Positions 43,066 through 51,732 of a stretch of DNA of 64,000 bases are shown in pieces. The notes beneath the pieces were generated by a model. It was given only the letters and a program-made list of their open reading frames with translations. It made no database searches and was not told where the DNA came from. The stretch is taken from NCBI GenBank assembly GCA_017399945.1, contig JAFQAQ010000005.1:124001-188000 (forward strand), given 5' to 3'. The stretch's first letter is position 1. Each line of letters opens with the position of its first letter. Both the position numbers and the translations under genes were made by a program. This DNA comes from Clostridia bacterium. Its GTDB lineage: Bacteria > Bacillota > Clostridia > Christensenellales > Borkfalkiaceae.

Positions 43066-43662
43066 TTGGAACTTACAAAAAGAAAGTATAATCGTGCCGA
43101 AGTGCAGGAGATTATTAATAAAATTTCGGAGCAATACGAGCAAGGAAACAACGAACTTAAAGAGAAAGTCGTTGAACTTTTTGATGCTAATAAAAGACTT
43201 TTATCGGAAAACGATTTGTTAAAAAGTCAATCTGATTCAGTCGTTAAGGCGCTTTCCGATGCAAGAGATCGCGCAAGTCAAATTGAAAATTCAGCAGTTG
43301 AAAAATACAATGCTACGCTTTTGTCTCTTAAAAATTTTTTAATTAAATGGAAGGTTTATTTTGACTATTTATCTGAAAAATATCCCTATTATCAAACCTC
43401 AACTCAATCTTTACGTCTAATCAATAATTTAAGAGTAGTGCTGGACGGAAATTCACTTGATCAATCTTCGATTTCTAGTCTTGACAATGAACTTTCTAAA
43501 AACATGATTAAGGTTGGACTTAAAGTGCCGGATAAATCTATTCAAGATTATATTGCTTCTACAGGGGATAACGGTTTTAATCTCGATGAAGTGTTAAATC
43601 CGGGTGAACTTAAATTGGAGGACCTATGCAAAGAACTAGGACTGCTAGAAGAAAACGATTAG
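43066..43662 (+). CDS. Coiled-coil protein, DivIVA-like, unknown role
   Basis: The 198-residue product starts at a TTG, with CGGGG six bases upstream. The N-terminus KRKYNRAEVQEIINKISEQY followed by a long heptad-rich helix (about 20-90) recalls DivIVA/GpsB-type proteins, but the characteristic DivIVA membrane-binding motif is not clear. The C-terminal half is Ser/Leu/Asn-rich and ends acidic. The gene overlaps lspA by 37 bases, which couples their translation. A cell-envelope or division role is guessed from context. Confidence 0.7.
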   Translation: MELTKRKYNRAEVQEIINKISEQYEQGNNELKEKVVELFDANKRLLSENDLLKSQSDSVVKALSDARDRASQIENSAVEKYNATLLSLKNFLIKWKVYFDYLSEKYPYYQTSTQSLRLINNLRVVLDGNSLDQSSISSLDNELSKNMIKVGLKVPDKSIQDYIASTGDNGFNLDEVLNPGELKLEDLCKELGLLEEND

Positions 43663-44162
43663 TTTCTCTTATAGTTTCGCTTTCATTGCTTGTTTTATTG
43701 GTTGTTTTTGACCAATTTTCTAAGAATTATTTTGAAAAGTTATATAGAAGTAATGGAAATACCAGTGTTATAGATGGTTTCTTTTCCTTTACCTACGTTG
43801 TTAATAAAGGTGCGGCGTGGAGCTTTTTGGCTGATAAATCGTGGGGGCAAACTTTTTTTAAGATATTAACGATAATTGCACTCGTTTTATTCGTATTTTT
43901 CTATATAGTTTCTTATAAAAAGTGTTATAGATTTTTACTGTATGGAATATCTGTCGCTTGTGCTGGGACTATTGGTAATTTTATTGATAGGCTATTCTAT
44001 GGTGGAGTGACGGATTTCATTTCTTTTCAGTTTGGTAGTTATAATTTCCCCGTTTTTAACCTTGCTGATATTTGTTTAACCGTTGGAGTTATTATAATTA
44101 TTGTTCATTTATTGTTTTTAGACGAAAATTCGGTTTTTGGGAGCAATGGAAAAAGAGATTAG
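43626..44162 (+). CDS. lspA: Lipoprotein signal peptidase (signal peptidase II)
   Basis: Cleaves signal peptides of lipid-modified prolipoproteins. The 178-residue protein has four membrane helices and the two catalytic Asp motifs, GTIGNFIDRLFYGGVTDFI near residue 118 and FNLADICLTVG near 140. VFDQFSKNYFE near residue 30 is typical. GGAGG (43617-43621) lies within the upstream gene. The window encodes at least one client, the ABC lipoprotein at 50594. It is followed by an overlapping rluD-type gene, an order common in Firmicutes. Confidence 0.95.
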   Translation: MQRTRTARRKRLVSLIVSLSLLVLLVVFDQFSKNYFEKLYRSNGNTSVIDGFFSFTYVVNKGAAWSFLADKSWGQTFFKILTIIALVLFVFFYIVSYKKCYRFLLYGISVACAGTIGNFIDRLFYGGVTDFISFQFGSYNFPVFNLADICLTVGVIIIIVHLLFLDENSVFGSNGKRD

Positions 44163-45048
44163 TATTACTTGTCAATCGCAGGACTCGCCCCGTGTTGACG
44201 CTTATTTAGCGTGCAATACGGATTTTTCTCGTTCTAGAATAAAAAAATTATGCGATGAAAAATGTGTTCTAGTAAACGACCATGTTGTTAAATGTAATAA
44301 AATCCTTAAATATGGAGATATAGTTTTAATAAAGATTAACCAAGTGGAAGAATCTTTATTAAAAGCTGAAAATATTCCGATTGATATTGTATATCAAGAT
44401 TCGTACGTTGCAGTAATTAATAAGCCACAAGGAATGACCGTGCATGCTGGAAATGGTGTTAAAGGTAGCACGTTAGTAAACGCATTGTTGTACCATTTGG
44501 ATAGTTTATCGGGCATTAATGGGGTTGTTAGACCTGGTATAGTTCATAGGATAGATAAAAACACCTCTGGACTATTAGTTGTTGCAAAAAACGATAAAGC
44601 ACATTTAGCTTTAAGTTCTCAGTTGGAAAATAAAACTTGTAAAAGAGTTTATTGGGCGTTATGTGAAGGTGTTTTAAAGGACGATTCGGGGACTATCGAA
44701 ACTTTTATTTCTAGAAGCGAAAAGGATAGAACTAAAATGATGGTTTCGGTGACCGGCAGAAATGCTATAACCGATTATAAGGTAATTAAACGTTTTAAAG
44801 ATTATACCCTTTGTGAGTTTTCTTTAAAGACAGGTCGCACCCATCAAATAAGAGTTCATGCAAAACATATAGGGCATCCCATTGTCGGCGATAAAGAATA
44901 TGGATATAAAAACCAAAAATTTAATTTAGAAGGGCAATTATTGCATGCAAAAACTTTGCAATTTGTTCATCCTTCTACTAAGGAATTGGTTTGCTTTTCT
45001 GCTCCACTTCCTGATTATTTTGAAAATATATTAAAGAAACTTAAATAA
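44146..45048 (+). CDS. RluA-family pseudouridine synthase (RluD-like)
   Basis: Converts uridine to pseudouridine in rRNA, probably 23S helix 69 if RluD. The 300-residue protein has an N-terminal S4 RNA-binding domain (RVDAYLACNTDFSRSRIKKL), then the catalytic domain with GIVHRIDKNTSGLLVVAKN (catalytic Asp) near residue 135 and GRTHQIRVHAKHIGHPIVGD near 230. I use the ATG at 44146, which overlaps lspA by 17 bases, rather than the TTG at 44137; the GGGAG between them does not decide the matter cleanly. Confidence 0.93.
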   Translation: MEKEISITCQSQDSPRVDAYLACNTDFSRSRIKKLCDEKCVLVNDHVVKCNKILKYGDIVLIKINQVEESLLKAENIPIDIVYQDSYVAVINKPQGMTVHAGNGVKGSTLVNALLYHLDSLSGINGVVRPGIVHRIDKNTSGLLVVAKNDKAHLALSSQLENKTCKRVYWALCEGVLKDDSGTIETFISRSEKDRTKMMVSVTGRNAITDYKVIKRFKDYTLCEFSLKTGRTHQIRVHAKHIGHPIVGDKEYGYKNQKFNLEGQLLHAKTLQFVHPSTKELVCFSAPLPDYFENILKKLK

Positions 45049-45060
45049 AGGAGATTGTTT

Positions 45061-45339
45061 ATGAGTTCTAATAAAAATAATTTTGTTAACGTTCTTGCTT
45101 TTGCTGCGTTAATTATAATCGCTGTTCTAGAAATACTTTCAGGTCTAAATCATTTGGGTATTAGTATTTTAGGCGCTACTTTGCTCGTTTTATTAAATAC
45201 GGTAAAAAATATTTGTGTAATTATAGTAATATCCGTTGCTGCGTATGATTACGTTTCTAGCAAGAAAAAGGGCTATAAAATAGCATTTTTCATTGCTATT
45301 GTAGTTTTTTTGCTTGGAACGGTATTTGCTTGGTTTTAA
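45061..45339 (+). CDS. Small membrane protein, unknown function
   Basis: A 92-residue protein with three hydrophobic helices (about 9-27, 33-58 and 69-90) and a short KKKGYK loop. The ATG at 45061 follows AAGGAGA by about seven bases; the in-frame TTG at 45055 lies inside that site and is unlikely. It sits between the pseudouridine synthase and der, 12 bases from each. No family is recognised. Confidence 0.75.
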   Translation: MSSNKNNFVNVLAFAALIIIAVLEILSGLNHLGISILGATLLVLLNTVKNICVIIVISVAAYDYVSSKKKGYKIAFFIAIVVFLLGTVFAWF

Positions 45340-45351
45340 AGGTGAGTGATA

Positions 45352-46668
45352 ATGGCGAAACCCTTAGTTGCTATCGTTGGTCGTCCTAACGTAGGTAAAT
45401 CAACGTTTTTTAATAAAGTAGTAGGAAAAAAGATTTCAATAGTGGATGATTTTCCTGGAGTTACGAGAGATAGGTTGTATGCTGACGCTGAATGGTGTGG
45501 TCGGTATTTTACTTTGTGCGATACTGGTGGATTGGAATTAAAATCTACCGACGTGATGTGGAAACATATCCAAAAGCAAGCTGAAATTGCTATTGAAACC
45601 GCGGACGTTATTATTTTATTTGCTGATGCGAAAACCGGACTTAACGCTTCTGATGAAGACGTTGCTATGAAACTGAGAAAGTCAGGAAAGCCCGTAGTTC
45701 TTGCAGTTAATAAACTAGACAATTACAACCCTGAAAAACTATACGAATTTTACAACCTTGGATTAGGGGAACCGTTCGGTATTTCTGCTGAACACGGCAC
45801 GGGGATAGGCGATCTTTTAGACGAAGTCGTTACCTATCTTGATAACTTTAATAAAGAGGACGAAGAAGAATCTATAAAACTCGCCGTTGTTGGCAAACCT
45901 AATGCGGGCAAGTCTAGTATGTGTAATAAATTACTAGGGTTTGACCGAACGATTGTGTCTGACATAGCAGGTACTACGAGAGATGCTATAGACACTTCCT
46001 TTGATTATAATGGTCAAAAATTTACGCTTATAGATACTGCTGGAATTAGAAAGAAAAAAAGCGTGGAAGAAGACCTAGAATATTATAGTGTATTGCGTGC
46101 TTTTGGCGCCGTTAGAAGAAGTGACGTTTGTATAGTTGTTATTGATGCAACACAAGGTGTTACTGAACAAGACGTTAAGATTTGTGGCTATATACATGAG
46201 CAAGGTAAGCCGTGTATAGTTGCAATGAATAAATGGGATTTAGTAGAAAAAGATACGCATACAATTAATAAATTCAACTCTGATTTAGCAGAAGCCTTAA
46301 AATTTATGGACTATTACGTTCCTATTTACGTTTCGGCTTTGACTGGGCAACGCTCGGAAAAAATATTATCTCTTAGCCAAAAAGTTTTAGAAAATGCAAA
46401 GAGAAGAGTGTCTACAGGACAATTAAACGACTTGGTGTTAGACTGTGTTCGTGCTAGTGAACCTCCTTCGGTTAATGGTAAACGTTTGAAAATTAGATAC
46501 GTTACGCAAACTGATATAGAACCACCAACTTTTGTTTTGTTTGTAAACGAAGCTAATTTAATGCATTTTTCATATAAAAGATATTTAGAAAATTGTTTAA
46601 GAAAGGCATATGATTTTTCTGGTACGCCTATAAAGCTGTTGATTAGAGAAAGTGAGGAAGATGGTTAG
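45352..46668 (+). CDS. der: Ribosome-assembly GTPase Der
   Basis: Tandem-domain GTPase needed for 50S subunit maturation. The 438-residue protein has a first G domain with GRPNVGKST, DTGG and NKLD, a second with GKPNAGKSS, DTAG and NKWD, and a C-terminal KH-like domain from about 345. I choose the ATG at 45352, six bases after GGTGA, over the GTG at 45346. It overlaps the plsY start. der, plsY and spoIVA are neighbours in many Clostridia. Confidence 0.97.
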   Translation: MAKPLVAIVGRPNVGKSTFFNKVVGKKISIVDDFPGVTRDRLYADAEWCGRYFTLCDTGGLELKSTDVMWKHIQKQAEIAIETADVIILFADAKTGLNASDEDVAMKLRKSGKPVVLAVNKLDNYNPEKLYEFYNLGLGEPFGISAEHGTGIGDLLDEVVTYLDNFNKEDEEESIKLAVVGKPNAGKSSMCNKLLGFDRTIVSDIAGTTRDAIDTSFDYNGQKFTLIDTAGIRKKKSVEEDLEYYSVLRAFGAVRRSDVCIVVIDATQGVTEQDVKICGYIHEQGKPCIVAMNKWDLVEKDTHTINKFNSDLAEALKFMDYYVPIYVSALTGQRSEKILSLSQKVLENAKRRVSTGQLNDLVLDCVRASEPPSVNGKRLKIRYVTQTDIEPPTFVLFVNEANLMHFSYKRYLENCLRKAYDFSGTPIKLLIRESEEDG

Positions 46669-47434
46669 TTTATTAATTGTTATGGCGATTTGCAGTTATT
46701 TTGTTGGAAACGTTAACTGGGCGCTTATAATTTCAAAACTTAAAAAGAAAGATATTAGAGAGATGGGTAGTGGTAATCCCGGCACTCTTAATATGAGTAG
46801 AAATTTTGGTTTGGGCATAGGCTTATTAACCTTTTTTCTTGATATTTTTAAAGGTGCTATATGTAGTTTAGTTGCATATTTCGTGTTTAAGGATAAGGTT
46901 TTGTTTAACTTTCCCATTGTTGAATTTGCAATATACTTATGTGGTTTTTGTGTGGTTTTAGGTCATATTTATCCGGTATTATTAAAATTCAAAGGTGGAA
47001 AAGGAATAGCTTCAACCATTGGCGTGTTTTTAGTTTGCGAATCGGTTAACGGTTGGTATGGTGCGGTAGTATCGGTTATGGCGCTAGTGGCTGCCGGAGT
47101 GTTTATTTATTTTACCGAATTTGGTGCTATGGGATCTTTTATAGCTATTACGCCACCTGCTATTTGTGGTTGTATAAGGCTTTTTTATAACGAAGTAGCT
47201 TCACTTAATATTACCTTGCATATCCTTACTAATATGTTAATATTTTTAATATGCTTTTTTACTTGGTTTGCTCATAGAAAAAACATTGAAAGAATGTTAG
47301 CAGGTGAAGAGCATCCGACGTCCATAAAACAGATGGTGGTAAAGTTAAAAGCCAAAAAACTTAAAGAAAAAGGACAAATCGTGTCCTCTTCTGAGGACGT
47401 TTCCGACGTGCAAAAAATTATAAAAGAAGATTAA
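46661..47434 (+). CDS. plsY: Glycerol-3-phosphate acyltransferase PlsY
   Basis: Transfers an acyl group from acyl-phosphate to glycerol 3-phosphate, the first step of phospholipid synthesis. The 257-residue membrane protein has the motifs GSGNPGTLNMSRNFG near residue 34, GHIYPVLLKFKGGKGIAST near 100 and a third near FAHRKNIERMLAGEE. It is about 50 residues longer than usual because of a charged C-terminal tail (MVVKLKAKKLKEKG). The ATG at 46661 overlaps the der stop; GTG at 46652 is an alternative. gpsA, often next, is missing here. Confidence 0.93.
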   Translation: MVSLLIVMAICSYFVGNVNWALIISKLKKKDIREMGSGNPGTLNMSRNFGLGIGLLTFFLDIFKGAICSLVAYFVFKDKVLFNFPIVEFAIYLCGFCVVLGHIYPVLLKFKGGKGIASTIGVFLVCESVNGWYGAVVSVMALVAAGVFIYFTEFGAMGSFIAITPPAICGCIRLFYNEVASLNITLHILTNMLIFLICFFTWFAHRKNIERMLAGEEHPTSIKQMVVKLKAKKLKEKGQIVSSSEDVSDVQKIIKED

Positions 47435-47448
47435 TTCTATTCTGGTTA

Positions 47449-47477
47449 TCATATTTGGTTTTAGCCTCTCATATATT
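47449..47477 (+). promoter_or_regulatory. Sigma-E-type sporulation promoter of spoIVA
   Basis: TCATATT (47449-47455) fits the sigma-E -35 consensus KMATATT exactly. After 14 bases CATATATT (47470-47477) fits the -10 consensus CATACAHT at seven of eight. The expected start, about seven bases on, is near 47484. spoIVA of B. subtilis is transcribed by sigma-E. Confidence 0.7.
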
Positions 47478-47504
47478 ACAAACGTAATGTGTGGGAGGTT
47501 TTTT
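47465..47504 (+). terminator. Terminator-like hairpin whose 3' arm is the spoIVA ribosome site
   Basis: CCTCTCATATATTAC (47465-47479) pairs with GTAATGTGTGGGAGG (47484-47498) over 15 bp, three of them G-U, with an AAAC loop, then T6 (47499-47504) and the spoIVA ATG. The GGGAGG Shine-Dalgarno (47493-47498) is fully paired in the hairpin. The predicted sigma-E start falls at the first base of the 3' arm. Confidence 0.75.
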
Positions 47505-48983
47505 ATGGATAAGTTTGATATTTATAACGATATTTCTAAACGAACTGGTGGAGATATATATTTAGGAGTTGTAGGGCCTGTAAGGACTGGTAAATCAACT
47601 TTTATTACAAAGTTTTTAGAAAAAATGGTAATCCCTAATATAAATAATAAGTTTCAAAAACAAATTGCTACCGACGAAATGCCTCAATCAGCTGATGGAA
47701 AAATAATAATGACTACTCAACCAAAGTTTGTGCCCGCGAACGCAGTTAAGGTGCAATTTAAAAATAAAGTATCAGCAAAGATAAGATTGGTCGATTGTGT
47801 GGGATACTTGATCGAAGGGGTATCCGGTCATATTGAAGACGATAAAGAAAGGCTTGTAAAAACTCCTTGGGATGAAAGGGAGTTGCCTTTTAGTAAGGCA
47901 GCTGAAATTGGCACTAAAAAGGTTATTAACGAATATTCTACCATAGGCGTATTAGTTACTACCGATGGTAGTATTGGTGATATTCCAAGGAAAAACTACG
48001 TTGATGCTGAAGAAAGAGTAGTAGACGAATTAAGGCAAATCAAAAAACCTTTTGTGGTTATTTTAAATTCTGCAAATCCTTTTGATCAAGACGTTCAAAA
48101 ATTAGCTTCTGAATTAGAAGAAAAGTATGGCGCGCCTGTAATTACGGTTAATATTAAAGAACTAAGCGTTGAGGACGTTAACGTAATAATGGAAAAGATA
48201 CTCTATGAATTTCCTATGTGTAAAATTAACGTTAATATTCCCAAATGGATGGGGGTTTTGCCAAGTGATTCTGAGATAATTTCTCAACTAATTGAAAAAG
48301 TTAAAACTTGTACTAACTCAGTATGCAAGATGAAGGATTATCACTTGTTTAATCAAATATTTGAAGAGAGTGAAAATTTTAGTGAACTAGTATTGCAAGA
48401 AAATAAAATGGGCGAAGGTGAACTTGTTTTCGACTTAAAAATTAAAGATGGGTTGTATTATAAAGTATTATCCGAACAAAGTGGCGAAAAAATTGAGAAC
48501 GACTATGAATTGATGGCATTTATAAAGGAATTTTCTGAAAATAAGAAAAAGTTTGCTAAAATTAAGGACGCATTACAAAAAGCTGAAGCAGAAGGATATG
48601 GGGTGGTAATGCCTTCTTTTGACGAAATGAGTTTGCAACAACCAACTCTAGTAAAACAAGGTGGGAGATATGGGGTAAAGTTAAAAGCTACAGCTCCTAG
48701 TTTGCATATAATGAAGGTTGACGTTTCTGCCGAAATTTCTCCTTCTGTTGGAACTGAAAAGCAGGGGGAAGATATGGTTGCATATATGGCGGAAAAAATA
48801 GAGGAGAGCCCAGATAAGATATGGCAAACAAATATGTTTGGTAAAACTTTACACGATTTAGTTCGTGAGGGGCTTAACGATAAAATTACTGCCATGCCAC
48901 AGGATGCTAGAAATAAATTAAGGAGAACCCTTTCTAGAATGGTAAACGAGAATAAAGGGGGTATGATTTGTATATTGTTATAA
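47505..48983 (+). CDS. spoIVA: Stage IV sporulation protein A (spore-coat ATPase)
   Basis: SpoIVA polymerises on the forespore surface using ATP and forms the base of the spore coat. The 492-residue protein equals the B. subtilis protein in length. The Walker A motif GPVRTGKST places Lys30 where B. subtilis has its catalytic lysine. The C-terminus, NENKGGMICILL, is the conserved membrane-targeting end. I use the ATG at 47505, which follows GGGAGG by six bases, over the earlier in-frame start at 47487 that would lie inside the hairpin. Its presence is strong evidence for the endospore programme. Confidence 0.96.
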   Translation: MDKFDIYNDISKRTGGDIYLGVVGPVRTGKSTFITKFLEKMVIPNINNKFQKQIATDEMPQSADGKIIMTTQPKFVPANAVKVQFKNKVSAKIRLVDCVGYLIEGVSGHIEDDKERLVKTPWDERELPFSKAAEIGTKKVINEYSTIGVLVTTDGSIGDIPRKNYVDAEERVVDELRQIKKPFVVILNSANPFDQDVQKLASELEEKYGAPVITVNIKELSVEDVNVIMEKILYEFPMCKINVNIPKWMGVLPSDSEIISQLIEKVKTCTNSVCKMKDYHLFNQIFEESENFSELVLQENKMGEGELVFDLKIKDGLYYKVLSEQSGEKIENDYELMAFIKEFSENKKKFAKIKDALQKAEAEGYGVVMPSFDEMSLQQPTLVKQGGRYGVKLKATAPSLHIMKVDVSAEISPSVGTEKQGEDMVAYMAEKIEESPDKIWQTNMFGKTLHDLVREGLNDKITAMPQDARNKLRRTLSRMVNENKGGMICILL

Positions 48984-48989
48984 AAGAAA

Positions 48990-49020
48990 AAAGAACTGAT
49001 TTAATCAGTTCTTTCTTTTA
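48990..49020. terminator. Terminator between spoIVA and the ABC permease gene
   Basis: AAAGAACTGAT (48990-49000) pairs with ATCAGTTCTTT (49004-49014), with A- and T-rich flanks, and serves the two convergent units. Confidence 0.82.
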
Positions 49021-49824
49021 TTTAAATCTTATAATTTTCTTTTCAAGAAATGTAATGGATGCGTACATTAAGGTTGCCAATAAGCATAATACTATCGTAG
49101 ACGCCATTACAAGATCTAACTTAAACACCTGGCCTCCATATACGATTAAGTATCCTAGACCTGCTCTTGATACGAGGTATTCGCCCATAATTGAACCTAT
49201 CCAAGCCATCCCAACACTTATTTTTAACATACTAATTAAGGTCGGTAGGCTACCAGGTATTACGAGTTTAAATAAGATTTGAATTTTTGATGCACCCATT
49301 GATTGTAGTAAAAGAATTTTATTTTCATCGGTTTCCAAAAATCCATTCAACATTGTGATTACGGCAACGATAATACTAATTAAAACTGCCATAAAAATTA
49401 TAGCTTTGCTTCCACTTCCACACCAAACAATTATAATAGGTCCTAATGCTATTTTAGGTAGACTATTAAGCACGACAACGTATGGCTCTAATATTCTTCT
49501 AATTTTACTAGACCACCACATTACGAGCGCGATAATAAAACCAAAAGCAACTGCAATTAAAAAGCCTAGTATAGTTTCGTATAGGGTAATGCCTACGTGG
49601 TACAATAGATTATCGTTAATAAACAAATCTATAATGGTAGTAAATATTTTAGATGGAGAACTCGTTATAAAAGAATCTATTATTCCAGTATATGCAAGTA
49701 ACTCCCATATTCCTAAGAGAAAAAAGAGCAGTGCAAATCTACTTATAGAAACTATTCGATTTTCTTTTTTAATCCTTTTTACGTATTTAATATGGTTAGC
49801 CGAAAATTGATTATTGTTCTTCAT
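49018..49824 (-). CDS. ABC transporter permease (SsuC/TauC/ThiX type)
   Basis: The 268-residue protein has six membrane helices and the cytoplasmic EAA loop (DENKILLLQSMGASKIQILFKLVIPGSLP near residues 170-198, given here as two overlapping parts of the motif EAA-G). It belongs to the permeases of sulfonate, taurine and pyrimidine-precursor importers. I choose the start at 49824: GGAAGGA lies about nine bases upstream, and the ATG overlaps the ATPase stop (ATGA), giving coupling. The longer start at 49842 would place that site inside the gene. Confidence 0.88.
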   Translation of the reverse strand: MKNNNQFSANHIKYVKRIKKENRIVSISRFALLFFLLGIWELLAYTGIIDSFITSSPSKIFTTIIDLFINDNLLYHVGITLYETILGFLIAVAFGFIIALVMWWSSKIRRILEPYVVVLNSLPKIALGPIIIVWCGSGSKAIIFMAVLISIIVAVITMLNGFLETDENKILLLQSMGASKIQILFKLVIPGSLPTLISMLKISVGMAWIGSIMGEYLVSRAGLGYLIVYGGQVFKLDLVMASTIVLCLLATLMYASITFLEKKIIRFK

Positions 49825-50576
49825 GTGTGTAATTCCTTCCATATTTTTTCAAACCAAACTCCGAAGTCTTTACTTTCTCTTTTGCGAATAGGCGTGTCGC
49901 CGTAAATGTTTGGTGTATGAACCGATTTTATCTTGGCTGGCCTTTCTGAAAGCACTATGATTATGTCTGACATAGATATAGCTTCGGATATATCGTGAGT
50001 AACCAAAACCGTAGTTTTTTGCTCTGTTTTTATAATTTTATACACGTCGTCGCATACTGTTAGTCTAGTTTGAGAATCTAATGCCGAAAAGGGTTCGTCT
50101 AAGAGTAATATTTTTGGGTTTGAAACAAGCGTTCTTATTAAGGCGGCACGTTGACGCATGCCTCCGGATAATTGTCTTGGGTATTTATCCTTAAATTTTT
50201 CCAAGCCGTATTTTGCTAGCAGTTCATCTGCGTATTTATAGTCTAATTGGTTTTTGCATTTTTTAATTTCTATTGGAAGACATACGTTTTTTCTTATCGT
50301 TCTCCATGGGAATAGTTGGTCTTTTTGCAGCATATAACCAATATTTCCTGTTTTAGGGTCAGGAGATTTTTGATCTATTTCTACAGTGCCTGAGGTAGGT
50401 TTTAATAATCCTGCAATAAGTGATAATACGGTTGTTTTTCCGCATCCTGATGGGCCGATTATTGATAAGAAATCACCTTCGTTACAGTAAAAAGAAAGGT
50501 TTTCTATTGCGTAAATTTCATCTTCTATTGTTTGATAAGTTAATGATACGTCTTTTAACTGTAATATTTTTTTCAT
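49821..50576 (-). CDS. ABC transporter ATP-binding protein
   Basis: The 251-residue ATPase has Walker A GPSGCGKTT near residue 42, the Q-loop in GYMLQKDQLFPW, the signature LSGGMRQRAALIRTL near 140, Walker B ILLLDEPFSALD and the switch VTHDISEA. It matches the SsuB/TauB group, which pairs with NMT1/THI5-type binding proteins. It lies 18 bases after the binding-protein gene and overlaps the permease gene by four bases. Confidence 0.93.
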   Translation of the reverse strand: MKKILQLKDVSLTYQTIEDEIYAIENLSFYCNEGDFLSIIGPSGCGKTTVLSLIAGLLKPTSGTVEIDQKSPDPKTGNIGYMLQKDQLFPWRTIRKNVCLPIEIKKCKNQLDYKYADELLAKYGLEKFKDKYPRQLSGGMRQRAALIRTLVSNPKILLLDEPFSALDSQTRLTVCDDVYKIIKTEQKTTVLVTHDISEAISMSDIIIVLSERPAKIKSVHTPNIYGDTPIRKRESKDFGVWFEKIWKELHT

Positions 50577-50593
50577 ATGTTTGTTTTTATTGT

Positions 50594-51598
50594 TTAACCA
50601 AAAATTTCTTTAGTTAGCGTATTATTTACAAGTTTGTTAAAACTAATTCTCTTGTCTAGTTCTCCTGCATTTTCCATTACGTCTTGTAATCTATTAAAAC
50701 TTGATTCAGTGGCTTGCATATTTGTTTTCCACGCATCAATATTCTTATAGCTTTTTATAGAAGTTTCTATTGACTCAATAGTAGTTGAAGGGAACTGTTT
50801 TACAATGCTTTCTGCAACATCTTTTTCGCTGTGCGTGTTTAAGTATTCAAAAGCTTTTTTAAGTGCTTTTATGAAACTTTTTAAGGTGTCTGGTTGTTTG
50901 TCTAAGAAGCTGTTTAGAGTTATAAACGAAGTATATGGTATTTCACCGGATTTTTCACCAACGGAGGCTACAACGTGCCATTTTCCTTGTTTTTGATATT
51001 CGGAAGCAGTCGGTTCAAAAACAGTGCAATAATCAGCAGTTCCACCAATAAAAGCGCTTGTCATTAGGTTAAACTGCACGTCATAATTTAATTTGAAATC
51101 CACACCGTCAGTCATGCCTAGTTGATTTAATACGTACTCAAAGGTCATTGCGGGAACGCCACCTCGTCTTCCTGCTAAAATCTCTTTTCCTTGTAGATTT
51201 TCCCATTTGAAATCGGGTTCTGCATTTCTAGATACTAAAAACGAACCGTCTTTTTGGGTAAGTTGAGCAAAAACAATTGGAGCGTCTTTTTTGCCTTGAT
51301 TTTGAACGTAAATAACAGTTTCTGGTCCCATTAAAGCAATGTCTGCCGTTTTGGAGAGTAAGGCTGTCATAGATGCATCGGCACCACCACCATTTGTTAG
51401 TTCTATTTCAATTCCTTCTTCTCTAAAATAACCATTTTCAATGGCTATATATAATGGTGCATAAAAAACTGAATGAGTAACCTCGTTTAATCTTATTGTT
51501 TTTAATCCTTCGTCTTTGCATCCCGTTAACGGCGTAAGTAAAGTTAGTATGGATAGGAATATGACGAAAAATTTCTTAAAGATTGTTGTTTTATTCAT
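50594..51598 (-). CDS. ABC transporter substrate-binding lipoprotein (NMT1/THI5-like)
   Basis: The 334-residue protein has a signal peptide with lipobox LTGC at Cys27, so it is anchored outside the membrane after LspA cleavage. The mature part opens with LNEVTHSVFYAPLYIAIENGYFREEGIEI-type residues (FYAPLYIAIENGYF is the NMT1 hallmark) and has the two-lobe solute-binding layout. Substrates of the family include thiamine pyrimidine precursors, taurine, sulfonates and nitrate. I saw no TPP riboswitch in the 130-base upstream region, so thiamine control is not supported. First gene of the operon. Confidence 0.88.
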   Translation of the reverse strand: MNKTTIFKKFFVIFLSILTLLTPLTGCKDEGLKTIRLNEVTHSVFYAPLYIAIENGYFREEGIEIELTNGGGADASMTALLSKTADIALMGPETVIYVQNQGKKDAPIVFAQLTQKDGSFLVSRNAEPDFKWENLQGKEILAGRRGGVPAMTFEYVLNQLGMTDGVDFKLNYDVQFNLMTSAFIGGTADYCTVFEPTASEYQKQGKWHVVASVGEKSGEIPYTSFITLNSFLDKQPDTLKSFIKALKKAFEYLNTHSEKDVAESIVKQFPSTTIESIETSIKSYKNIDAWKTNMQATESSFNRLQDVMENAGELDKRISFNKLVNNTLTKEIFG

Positions 51599-51676
51599 TT
51601 TGGGTAATTCTCCGTATTTTTTATACTTTATTCTATGAATTGAAAAGATAAATTGACATTGATTTACATATATTGA

Positions 51677-51704
51677 TTGACTTTATATTTTTTTTAGGTA
51701 TAAT
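51677..51704 (+). promoter_or_regulatory. valS promoter
   Basis: TTGACT (51677-51682) and TATAAT (51699-51704) with 16-base spacing. The leader of about 20 bases is too short to hold a T-box. Confidence 0.7.
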
Positions 51705-51732
51705 TAAATGTGTTTACAAGGAGAGAATACGC

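Noticed and set aside
49355..49810. 151-codon + strand ORF
   Set aside because: It is antisense to the ABC permease, whose membrane helices and EAA loop are clear; the ORF has no ribosome site or recognisable domain.
51599..51732. TPP riboswitch for the ABC operon or T-box for valS
   Set aside because: The short AT-rich gap has no conserved riboswitch core, no specifier hairpin and no T-box sequence; the valS leader is only about 20 bases.
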